Positions 1 to 5,350 of a stretch of 5,484 bases of DNA are shown here, in pieces. Position 1 is the stretch's first letter. The number at the start of each line of letters is the position of its first letter. The DNA is from JBCCFX01 sp039029515. GTDB taxonomy: Bacteria > Planctomycetota > Phycisphaerae > Phycisphaerales > SM1A02. The stretch lies in the NCBI GenBank assembly GCA_039029515.1, contig JBCCFX010000230.1, positions 1 through 5,484 on the forward strand. The letters run 5' to 3'. The position numbers were made by a program, and so were the translations under genes. The notes beneath the pieces were generated by a model. The model saw only the letters and a list, made by a program, of their open reading frames with translations. It did no database searches and was not told the DNA's origin.

Positions 1-1
1 C

Positions 2-29
2 CCTGTAGGGCGGGGGCTGTGCCCCCGCC
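2..29 (+). repeat. REP-like GTAG hairpin, copy 1
   Basis: A GTAG tetranucleotide (5-8) is followed at once by a perfect 9-bp stem (9-17 pairing with 21-29) around a TGT loop. The 28 bases are repeated exactly at 5322-5349. REP elements mobilised by Y1 transposases of the TnpA-REP/RAYT type carry a GTAG-type tetranucleotide at the 5' foot of such a hairpin, so I read this as a REP-like element. No transposase gene lies in the window. There is no T-tract, which argues against an intrinsic terminator. Confidence 0.7.
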
Positions 30-53
30 GCGTTTCGCAACTGACGATAAAAT

Positions 54-77
54 GCGGGGGCACCGCCCCCGCGCTAC
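54..77 (-). repeat. REP-like GTAG hairpin, copy 2, inverted
   Basis: Read on the minus strand, GTAG (77-74) is followed by one base and then a perfect 8-bp stem (72-65 with 61-54) around a 3-base loop. The stem core GCGGGGGC/GCCCCCGC is the same as in copies 1 and 3, but the loop (GGT) differs. Copies 1 and 2 face opposite ways with GTAG on the outer edges and 24 bases between the stems. This is the arrangement of a two-REP unit (BIME). Confidence 0.6.
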
Positions 78-180
78 TGCCAGCTGCCTTCTGCCCACTA
101 CCCATAGCACACAGCCCATGGCTCATGGCTGGCCGCCCTTCTGCCATCTGCCTTCTGCCCACTGCCTTCCCCAATCCCCT
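76..180. repeat. Degenerate heptanucleotide array 1 (15 units)
   Basis: The stretch divides without gaps into 15 seven-base units on the plus strand: actgcca, gctgcct, tctgccc, actaccc, atagcac, acagccc, atggctc, atggctg, gccgccc, ttctgcc, atctgcc, ttctgcc, cactgcc, ttcccca, atcccct. Most have a pyrimidine-rich end of the GCC or CCC kind. A 16-base exact repeat (84-99 and 148-163) falls inside it. The same units recur at 1731-1786 and 5293-5320. It resembles in kind the short tandemly repeated heptamers known from some cyanobacteria. Function is unknown, and no gene is seen here. Confidence 0.7.
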
Positions 181-233
181 GAAGTCCCCCCGCCCGCGAT
201 GCCGATGTGTCCGATACCCCTTGCTCCCCTCGT

Positions 234-240
234 GGAGGTG
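234..240 (+). promoter_or_regulatory. Shine-Dalgarno of the methyltransferase gene
   Basis: GGAGGTG lies with GGAGG ending six bases before the ATG at 245. It is the strongest ribosome binding site in the window and fixes the start of the methyltransferase. Between the heptad array (ending 180) and this site I see no convincing -35/-10 pair. Confidence 0.8.
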
Positions 241-244
241 ATCC

Positions 245-1195
245 ATGCCCCGATCCACCGTCGGCACCCGCAAGCACACGCCGGTCCCCCTCGATGTCAC
301 CCATCTCGTTCCCTTCACGCCTGACCTCCGTCGGCGTGGCCCCGGACGCCTCGAGGCTGGCAGCGCGGATTACCTCGACCTCCTCAAGCAATGCCTCACC
401 GCCGCGGTCTATCCCGAGAGTGCGCACATCACACTCCGCACGCAAGGCGAAGGCTCCCGCGCCTGGCTCCGACGACGTGTCGTCACCGCGCTCGCAAAAC
501 GCGGCTACCGACTTCAGAAACTCGCGCCGTTCAACCACGACGCTCGCGCCAACGGCACCGACTGGCCAGCCTTCGGCTACTCCATGATCGGCCTCAAGCG
601 CATGGACCAGCTTCAACGTGCCATCGAGACCATTGAACGCGAACGCATCGAAGGTGACTTCGTGGAGACCGGCGTCTGGCGCGGCGGCGCTGTCATCCTC
701 ATGCTCGCGGTCCTGCGTCAACTTGGCGTCACCGATCGCATCGTCTGGGCGTGCGACTCCTTTGAAGGACTTCCCGCACCGACACATGAAGCCGATGCCG
801 GCTACGACCTCTCCGACGATCCGTATCTCGCGGTCTCGGTGGATGATGTGCGCGCCAACCTCGAACGTTTCGGCGTGTTCGATGAACGACGCGTCCGATT
901 CCTCAAAGGCTGGTTCAAGGACACGCTTGCCGACAGCCCGATCGATCGCATCGCCATTCTTCGTCTCGACGGCGATCTGTATGAATCGACGATGGACGTC
1001 CTGACGGCCCTCTACGACCGCGTCCAGCCCGGCGGGTACATCATCGTCGACGACTACGGCGCGTGGGAACCGTGCCGGAAGGCCGTCGCGGACTTCCGTC
1101 GTGATCGCGGGATCACAACCCCGATCGAGGACATCGACGGCACCGGAGCCTGGTGGCGAAAGGCCTCAGAACCCACGAAAAACGCTTCTTCATAG
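245..1195 (+). CDS. TylF/MycF-family SAM-dependent O-methyltransferase
   Basis: The 316-residue product has the landmarks of the TylF/MycF (macrocin O-methyltransferase) family: GDFVETGVWRGG (137-148, SAM-binding loop), ACDSFEGLP (169-177, acidic residue for the SAM ribose), LRLDGDLYES (239-248) and GGYIIVDDYGAW (263-274). D242 with D269/D270 matches the spacing of the metal-binding aspartates of MycF as I recall them, so catalysis is probably Mg-dependent methylation of a sugar hydroxyl. The enzyme is soluble, with no signal peptide. It carries about 110 extra residues before the conserved core, which begins near YSMIGLKRMDQL (112-123); classic members are about 250 residues long. The Shine-Dalgarno at 234-240 supports this start. 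No glycosyltransferase or polyketide gene is adjacent, so the substrate cannot be inferred; surface polysaccharide or a small glycoside are possibilities. Family assignment is firm; substrate is unknown. Confidence 0.92.
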   Translation: MPRSTVGTRKHTPVPLDVTHLVPFTPDLRRRGPGRLEAGSADYLDLLKQCLTAAVYPESAHITLRTQGEGSRAWLRRRVVTALAKRGYRLQKLAPFNHDARANGTDWPAFGYSMIGLKRMDQLQRAIETIERERIEGDFVETGVWRGGAVILMLAVLRQLGVTDRIVWACDSFEGLPAPTHEADAGYDLSDDPYLAVSVDDVRANLERFGVFDERRVRFLKGWFKDTLADSPIDRIAILRLDGDLYESTMDVLTALYDRVQPGGYIIVDDYGAWEPCRKAVADFRRDRGITTPIEDIDGTGAWWRKASEPTKNASS

Positions 1196-1212
1196 CGATC
1201 GCACGGTTGCGG

Positions 1213-1221
1213 TGCTATGCT
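1213..1221 (+). promoter_or_regulatory. Candidate extended -10 promoter for the RRM gene
   Basis: TGCTATGCT has the TGn extension and a TATGCT hexamer (4 of 6 to TATAAT), 18 bases after the methyltransferase stop. No good -35 sits 16-18 bases upstream. Transcription from here would start near 1228 and give a leader of roughly 120 bases before the RRM start. It is a weak prediction based on eye alone. Confidence 0.3.
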
Positions 1222-1233
1222 CATGGTGTATCT

Positions 1234-1284
1234 GCATCCCCCCGCAGTTGCCTCACGGTTCGGACTTTGTGGAGCGGGGAATGC
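1234..1284 (+). other. Leader hairpin A upstream of the RRM gene
   Basis: Bases 1240-1245 (CCCCGC-like) pair with 1274-1279 (GCGGGG). After a small internal loop, 1234-1237 pair with 1281-1284. The apical loop is large (1246-1273). The structure lies in the 153-base gap between the methyltransferase stop and the RRM start, downstream of the candidate promoter. Stability has not been calculated. Confidence 0.35.
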
Positions 1285-1295
1285 CCGACGTGGAT

Positions 1296-1333
1296 CTGTC
1301 CCGAGATTCGCAGTCGGTTTTGTTTCGGGACAG
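1296..1333 (+). other. Leader hairpin B directly before the RRM start
   Basis: CTGTCCCGA (1296-1304) pairs perfectly with TCGGGACAG (1325-1333). Three further G-U/A-U pairs (1305-1307 with 1322-1324) leave a 14-base loop, 1308-1321. The 3' arm ends 15 bases before the ATG at 1349. No T-tract follows directly, so it does not look like a terminator of the methyltransferase gene. A role in translation or mRNA stability control is inferred from position only. Confidence 0.5.
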
Positions 1334-1348
1334 CGAAGTTGTGAATCA

Positions 1349-1624
1349 ATGAAGATCTACGTTGGGAACCTCCCCTACAGCGCGACGGAAACCGAAATCC
1401 AGGAACTCTTCACCCAGTACGGTGAGGTTCAGTCCGTCTCTCTCATCAACGATCGCGAAACCGGTCGCCCGCGCGGCTTCGGCTTCGTGGAAATGGATGA
1501 CAATGGCGGTCGCGAAGCCATCAACCAGCTCAATGGCCAGCAGTTCGGCGAACGCCCGCTGACGGTCAACGAAGCACGTCCCCGCGAAAACCGCGGCGGC
1601 GGCGGTGGCGGCGGCTGGCGCTAA
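1349..1624 (+). CDS. Single-RRM RNA-binding protein with glycine-rich tail
   Basis: This 91-residue protein is one RNA recognition motif plus a short tail. RNP2 is IYVGNL (3-8) and RNP1 is RGFGFVEM (42-49). The aromatic side chains that stack on RNA bases are present (Y4, F44, F46). The tail, from about residue 80, is arginine- and glycine-rich with seven consecutive glycines. Such small cytoplasmic RRM proteins are known from cyanobacteria (Rbp family, often cold-induced) and planctomycetes, where they bind single-stranded RNA. The ATG at 1349 is chosen because homology begins there. The frame is open upstream to 1217, but that part looks non-coding and would overlap the leader hairpins. There is no good Shine-Dalgarno before 1349. 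The gene is followed by its own terminator and probably forms a short monocistronic transcript. Family is certain; RNA targets are unknown. Confidence 0.93.
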   Translation: MKIYVGNLPYSATETEIQELFTQYGEVQSVSLINDRETGRPRGFGFVEMDDNGGREAINQLNGQQFGERPLTVNEARPRENRGGGGGGGWR

Positions 1625-1665
1625 GCCACTCGCGCTTCGCGCGCACTCATTGAACTGAACGACAC

Positions 1666-1701
1666 GCCGCCATCGTCTCTGACGATGGCGGCTTTGGTTT
1701 T
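1666..1701 (+). terminator. Rho-independent terminator after the RRM gene
   Basis: GCCGCCATCGTC (1666-1677) and GACGATGGCGGC (1681-1692) form a perfect 12-bp stem with a TCT loop, followed by TTTGGTTTT. It lies 41 bases after the RRM stop. On the minus strand no T-run follows the stem, so it serves the plus strand only and is not a terminator for the convergent minus-strand gene. Confidence 0.92.
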
Positions 1702-1730
1702 GGCGGACATCGTTCGTCGCCCGACTCTCG

Positions 1731-1786
1731 TTCTCCAATCCCCTCATGCCCACTGCCCAGAGCTCACCGCTCAAAGCCCACAGCGC
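1731..1786. repeat. Degenerate heptanucleotide array 2 (8 units)
   Basis: Eight gapless seven-base units read on the plus strand: ttctcca, atcccct, catgccc, actgccc, agagctc, accgctc, aaagccc, acagcgc. The pair ttctcca-atcccct nearly duplicates ttcccca-atcccct at the end of array 1. The last unit directly abuts the stop codon (1787-1789) of the minus-strand gene, so the array is the immediate 3' flank of that gene. No intrinsic terminator for the minus-strand gene is visible here. Confidence 0.65.
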
Positions 1787-2680
1787 TTACGGACACGCCC
1801 CGAAGTCATTGATGATCGCAATCACGTCATCGATGTTGATCACGCCGTTGCCACAGGTGCGATCGGTCACCGGGGCGGCGTCGCACGGTCCATCATCCAT
1901 GCCGAACGCAACAACGGCGGCGACGAGGTCATCAACGTTGATGATGCCGTTCCCGCACGTGCCATCTTCATTGAACGGTGCGCAGTCGCCGCAACACAAC
2001 GCGCCGGGCGTGGAGTAGAAGTACTCGACGGTGACGGTGCCCAAGACGAGAGGATTCTGATTGCCGGTAAAGTACGCGCCCGGAAATCCACCAACCGAGC
2101 TGGTAATGGACGCTGTGATTTGCCCCGCGATCATCGATGCATCGTCGTCCACTGTGAAAATGCTCAGGTCATCAAACCCACGACTCAGATTGACCGGGGT
2201 TGCGGTACCGCAAACAGTGACAAAGATTTCGCTGAAATCGGGACCGCTGAAATTCAGGCCGTCCGTGATTTCAAGCGGCTCGCTGGTCGCCCATTGGTCC
2301 GAGACCACAATCGGCAGGATCGCTTGTGGCGGATCCGTCGGCGCAGGAAACTGCAACGCGGCCTCAAGTTCGATGACGCCATTTACATCCGGCGCGATGA
2401 CCGAACTCAGATTCTCGACGGAAATTTCGATTTGACCGCTCGCCTTAAAGGTGAGATCGACGCGCTCCAATCGACGATTTCCCCCTTGCTCGTCAAACCG
2501 CGGAAACTCTATATTGAGCATGAACCCAACACCGGGGACTTCAGAGAAATCCTCAGCATACGACTCCTTCTCAAGTGACGGTGCTGCGGTAAGCGTGGAG
2601 TTGAAGGCGAGTGTCGCAGCCAGCGCACCGCAATGTAGAGCAAGAGTGGTCAAGCGATTTCGGGGGAAGCGACCGTGCAT
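1787..2680 (-). CDS. Exported choice-of-anchor-E-like protein with two dockerin-like repeats
   Basis: The product is 297 residues. An N-terminal signal peptide (basic MHGRFPRNR, hydrophobic stretch about 10-27, probable cleavage near 30-33) indicates export. Residues about 40-223 form a beta-rich domain resembling the choice-of-anchor E family: a PRFDEQGG motif (60-67), DGLNFSGPDF (140-149), and a closing strand GTVTVEYFYS (214-223). Two C-terminal repeats follow, NGIINVDDLVAAVVAFG (244-260) and NGVINIDDVIAIINDFGACP (278-297). They resemble EF-hand half-sites of type I dockerins and planctomycete C-terminal modules, and may bind calcium. The start at 2680 is preferred over an in-frame ATG at 2749 because GAGG lies 7 bases upstream and the signal peptide is then normal in length. 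The gene is divergent from, and paralogous to, the larger gene at 2729. Function is unknown; a cell-surface or secreted role is inferred. Confidence 0.82.
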   Translation of the reverse strand: MHGRFPRNRLTTLALHCGALAATLAFNSTLTAAPSLEKESYAEDFSEVPGVGFMLNIEFPRFDEQGGNRRLERVDLTFKASGQIEISVENLSSVIAPDVNGVIELEAALQFPAPTDPPQAILPIVVSDQWATSEPLEITDGLNFSGPDFSEIFVTVCGTATPVNLSRGFDDLSIFTVDDDASMIAGQITASITSSVGGFPGAYFTGNQNPLVLGTVTVEYFYSTPGALCCGDCAPFNEDGTCGNGIINVDDLVAAVVAFGMDDGPCDAAPVTDRTCGNGVINIDDVIAIINDFGACP

Positions 2681-2687
2681 ACAAGAG

Positions 2688-2691
2688 CCTC
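2688..2691 (-). promoter_or_regulatory. Weak Shine-Dalgarno of the minus-strand gene
   Basis: GAGG on the minus strand lies seven bases before the ATG at 2680. It decides between this start and the longer in-frame ATG at 2749, which has no such motif upstream. Confidence 0.5.
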
Positions 2692-2728
2692 GGGTGGTTG
2701 GAATCAAAGCGACACTCCATGCGCCCCT

Positions 2729-5293
2729 ATGGTGCGTGCTGCAATTCATACTGACAAGAGAATTCCGTCAAGCACATTCGCATTTCGCCGCGAAAATCCT
2801 GATCGTGCTCGCTGCGCACTGCTTCTGACTTCTCTATTGACGCTCCTACTGACCACGTCCGCGTGGGCACAATCCACTTTGACTCGGACTGAGGTCGTCG
2901 AGACATCGTTCGGCGGCGAGATTCCGCTTGCCATTGAAACCACTATTCCCGGCTTCGACACGCAGGGCGATACTCGGCTACTTCTCGACGTACAGATTGA
3001 GATCGACGTCACACTCAGCGCGCTGATCATTGCTGAGAACTTGGGACTGGAGCCAGCTGCTGTTGCCGCCGACTTCCAGGGCAGTGTGGCAGGGAACGTT
3101 GCGTCCGAGCCGACAGCGTGTGAGACCGGATTGGATGAGCCAATCGTCGAAATTGCAGGCGGCAGTGATGGTTTTAATGGCATGGGACCAGACTTCGTCG
3201 AATTCGGCACACTGTTTCTTCAATGCTCGGAACAGTCCAATGTAGTGACCAATGATGATTCAGCTCAGAGTATCTGGACCGCACCAACCCTGAACGTCAC
3301 GTTTCAAGGGACAGGCCAGGCCGCTGCCGTTGGAGGTGCTCCGCTCGCGATTGGGGTGCTGGACATGTCCTGGTCCGTTGCGCTTCGTGTCACCTACACC
3401 TATCGCGATACGCTCGTTCAACCGCTCACGCAACGGCAGCAGTTCACGGTCGAAACGCCGCCGGATGGCACGATCACGCCGATCATCATCGCGCCATTCG
3501 ACGATGTCAACGGCTCGCGCGAACTCGTCGAGGTCCGCTGGGACAACACGCACGGCACACGCGCCGACTTCTCCCTCACGCAACCCATCGCCGAGGTCAG
3601 TGCACCCTTCACGCTGCAGGCAATCACCACGCAGTCTCTGACGTCCCCCACGATCAACCAGATGTGGACCAGTGATCGCACCCTCGCATTGCCCAGCATC
3701 AACGAGAACACCACCGAAGACATTGGGGAGCAGAATCTCGTCACCCGGACGATCACATCCATCACCGATCCCGCCGCGCTCGTTGCGTTTGACTCCGGTA
3801 TGAACGTCGATGCCGAAGTCACCGCAACAAACATGCTGTCGGCCTCCGAACCCACGATCGAGATCGACGCCCAGAACCTCACCGCCACCAGTGAGATCAC
3901 GCTCGATTACATCTACAACGAAACCGAGAATCCGCTGGGCACGCCGGACTTCAGTCAGGCGATCGACGGCGCGATCCTCCAGGCGTCCGGCGCCTTCGGC
4001 GGATTGACCGGTACGGACGACGAGACCTTCGATGATGTTGCCGTGGTCGTCGAAGGTACGCCCGATGAAGTCGTCATCCTGCTTGGCCAAGGCGTGAACG
4101 GTTCAGGCATGCTCAATGACTTCAACGTTGAACAGGTCCTTCAGATTGGCACCGGATCCAGTGCGATCATCACTGCCGATCTCGATGGCGACACGTTTGA
4201 TGACATCGTCGTCACCACCGAGGCCGATGACACTGTGTGGGTGATCCTTAATGATGGCACCGGCAACGGGACGTTTGATGCACCGCTGCAGATCCCGCTG
4301 ACCGCAAATGATGGCCCTGTCGACGTGACGGTCGCTGACTTCAATGGCGACTCGACGCTCGATCTCGCCGTTGCCAACGGTGGAACCGAGACGGTTCGTG
4401 TGCTCATCGGCACGCCCGGTGATCCTGGCTCGTTCGGATCAGGGCCGACGATTGACGTGCCGGATCCCGGGGACATTGAGCCGTCAGATGTGGATGAAGA
4501 CAAGGACATCGACATCATCGTGTTGTCGTTGGCCAACGAGGAGATTGTCATCATCGAATCTGATGGCGGCGGATTCACGCCAGTCGATGCCCTGATGACC
4601 GGATCACTCCCGGCGACGATCGACGTTGTCGATCTCAATAACGATGATGCCGACGACATCCTCGTCACCAACGAAGGCGACAGTTCCTTCTGGTACTACC
4701 AGAGCGCAGCGCAGGCAGGCTCACCGCCGGCGTACGATGCGCCATTCGTCGTCACAACCGAGAACGGCGCACCGATTGATGCGGTCACCGGCGACTTTGA
4801 TGCGGATGGCGATCAGGATGTCGCCGTCACGATCAGTCAATTCAGCGTCGCCGTCGATCGAGTTGATGTCTACGAAACGGACTTCGAAAACGACACCGTC
4901 GTGCTACGCCCGCCATTCACAGCCGGCGTCCTGAACGAAGGTTCGACACTCATCACTGGCGACTTCAACGGTGACACCGTCGATGACCTCGCGGTGCTCG
5001 ATACCGTTGGCGGCGGCGGAGGCGGCGAAGAATCCGGCATCAACGGTCCATCGACGTCGAATGAAGTCATCGTATTCAACGGCATTGCTGCACCAGTGTG
5101 CATTGCTGACATCACACCCGTGCCGGGAAACAACGAAGTCAACATCGATGACCTGATTGCGGTGATCAATGCGTTCGGCCCGTGCCCGATTGGCCCGCCA
5201 TGCGTCACCGACATCACGCCGGCAGGCGGAAACGGCGAGACGAACGTTGATGACCTGATCGCGGTGATCAACGCATTCGGGCCATGTCCGTAG
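2729..5293 (+). CDS. Large exported protein: two anchor-E-like domains, seven VCBS/FG-GAP repeats, two dockerin-like repeats
   Basis: From the ATG at 2729 the product has 854 residues. A long basic N-terminus precedes a hydrophobic core (about 29-44) and a good signal-peptidase site, AWA-QS (cleavage after 47). Residues about 52-226 (PGFDTQGD at 74-81, DGFNGMGPDF at 147-156, VTYTY at 221-225) and about 237-396 (APFDDVNG at 255-262, ITLDYIY at 390-396) look like two choice-of-anchor-E-type beta domains related to the divergent neighbour. Seven calcium-loop repeats follow, starting near D430, D484, D537, D587, D635, D689 and D745 (for example ADLDGDTFDD and GDFNGDTVDD), enough for one seven-bladed integrin-alpha-type propeller. 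A glycine linker leads to two dockerin-like repeats (791-854). The start is uncertain: no Shine-Dalgarno precedes 2729. A GTG at 2675 behind GGGGGAAG would add 18 residues, and a GTG lies at 2732. Likely secreted or surface-bound; ligand unknown. Confidence 0.85.
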   Translation: MVRAAIHTDKRIPSSTFAFRRENPDRARCALLLTSLLTLLLTTSAWAQSTLTRTEVVETSFGGEIPLAIETTIPGFDTQGDTRLLLDVQIEIDVTLSALIIAENLGLEPAAVAADFQGSVAGNVASEPTACETGLDEPIVEIAGGSDGFNGMGPDFVEFGTLFLQCSEQSNVVTNDDSAQSIWTAPTLNVTFQGTGQAAAVGGAPLAIGVLDMSWSVALRVTYTYRDTLVQPLTQRQQFTVETPPDGTITPIIIAPFDDVNGSRELVEVRWDNTHGTRADFSLTQPIAEVSAPFTLQAITTQSLTSPTINQMWTSDRTLALPSINENTTEDIGEQNLVTRTITSITDPAALVAFDSGMNVDAEVTATNMLSASEPTIEIDAQNLTATSEITLDYIYNETENPLGTPDFSQAIDGAILQASGAFGGLTGTDDETFDDVAVVVEGTPDEVVILLGQGVNGSGMLNDFNVEQVLQIGTGSSAIITADLDGDTFDDIVVTTEADDTVWVILNDGTGNGTFDAPLQIPLTANDGPVDVTVADFNGDSTLDLAVANGGTETVRVLIGTPGDPGSFGSGPTIDVPDPGDIEPSDVDEDKDIDIIVLSLANEEIVIIESDGGGFTPVDALMTGSLPATIDVVDLNNDDADDILVTNEGDSSFWYYQSAAQAGSPPAYDAPFVVTTENGAPIDAVTGDFDADGDQDVAVTISQFSVAVDRVDVYETDFENDTVVLRPPFTAGVLNEGSTLITGDFNGDTVDDLAVLDTVGGGGGGEESGINGPSTSNEVIVFNGIAAPVCIADITPVPGNNEVNIDDLIAVINAFGPCPIGPPCVTDITPAGGNGETNVDDLIAVINAFGPCP
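5141..5290 (+). repeat. Duplicated dockerin-like coding repeat
   Basis: Within the large gene, 5141-5188 and 5243-5290 are 48-base repeats agreeing at 40 of 48 positions by my count. They encode N(I/V)DDLIAVINAFGPCP twice, with one amino-acid change. Most differences are silent, which points to duplication followed by selection on the protein. A related copy on the minus strand forms the 3' end of the divergent gene (1787-1837). Confidence 0.8.
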
Positions 5294-5320
5294 GGCTGTG
5301 TGCTGTGGGCTGCGGGATAG
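5293..5320. repeat. Degenerate heptanucleotide array 3 (4 units)
   Basis: Four gapless seven-base units, on the plus strand GGGCTGT, GTGCTGT, GGGCTGC, GGGATAG. Read on the minus strand, the first two become acagcac-acagccc, nearly identical to units atagcac-acagccc at 104-117. The first base is the last base of the large gene's stop codon, so this array too begins exactly at a gene end. It runs to within one base of the third REP-like hairpin. Confidence 0.6.
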
Positions 5321-5321
5321 T

Positions 5322-5349
5322 CCTGTAGGGCGGGGGCTGTGCCCCCGCC
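5322..5349 (+). repeat. REP-like GTAG hairpin, copy 3
   Basis: An exact 28-base copy of positions 2-29: GTAG at 5325-5328, then a 9-bp stem (5329-5337 with 5341-5349) around TGT. It lies 28 bases after the stop of the large gene, where it could also protect the mRNA 3' end as REP elements can. There is no T-tract, so it is not a standard terminator, and no other terminator for the large gene is visible. Confidence 0.7.
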
Positions 5350-5350
5350 A

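Noticed and set aside
76..180. CRISPR array
   Set aside because: Units are 7 bases long, contiguous and degenerate, with no spacers, and no cas gene is present.
19..324. Plus-strand frame through the left repeats
   Set aside because: The frame translates hairpins and heptads, giving a proline- and histidine-rich shadow peptide, and it overlaps the true methyltransferase start.
98..787. Minus-strand open frame across the repeats and the methyltransferase
   Set aside because: It is antisense to a gene with clear catalytic motifs, and it runs through the heptad array. This is a typical GC-rich shadow frame.
1195..1202. GCGATCGC palindrome resembling the cyanobacterial HIP1 octamer
   Set aside because: I noticed it only once in the window. 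HIP1 is meaningful only when highly iterated, and the protein content does not point to a cyanobacterium.
1217..1348. N-terminal extension of the RRM reading frame
   Set aside because: RRM homology begins at the ATG at 1349. The upstream residues look like translated leader, have no ribosome site, and coincide with two hairpins.
1600..1619. GGC/GGT trinucleotide run at the end of the RRM gene
   Set aside because: It encodes the glycine tail common to small bacterial RRM proteins, so a separate repeat element is not needed to explain it.
1631..1641. Small CGCG-CTT-CGCG hairpin after the RRM stop
   Set aside because: The stem is only four pairs with no T-tract, and the strong terminator at 1666-1701 explains transcript end formation.
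1685..2578. Long plus-strand open frame antisense to the minus-strand secreted protein
   Set aside because: The minus-strand frame has a signal peptide, domain motifs and EF-hand-like repeats. The plus-strand frame begins inside the terminator stem and shows no recognisable protein features.
3260..4090. 276-codon minus-strand frame inside the large gene
   Set aside because: Arginine- and glycine-rich low-information sequence antisense to two beta domains. No ribosome site or motif.
2..5349. Composite transposon bounded by the 28-base direct repeats
   Set aside because: The repeats are self-contained hairpins without transposase genes or target-site duplications between them. Independent copies of a dispersed repeat are the simpler reading.
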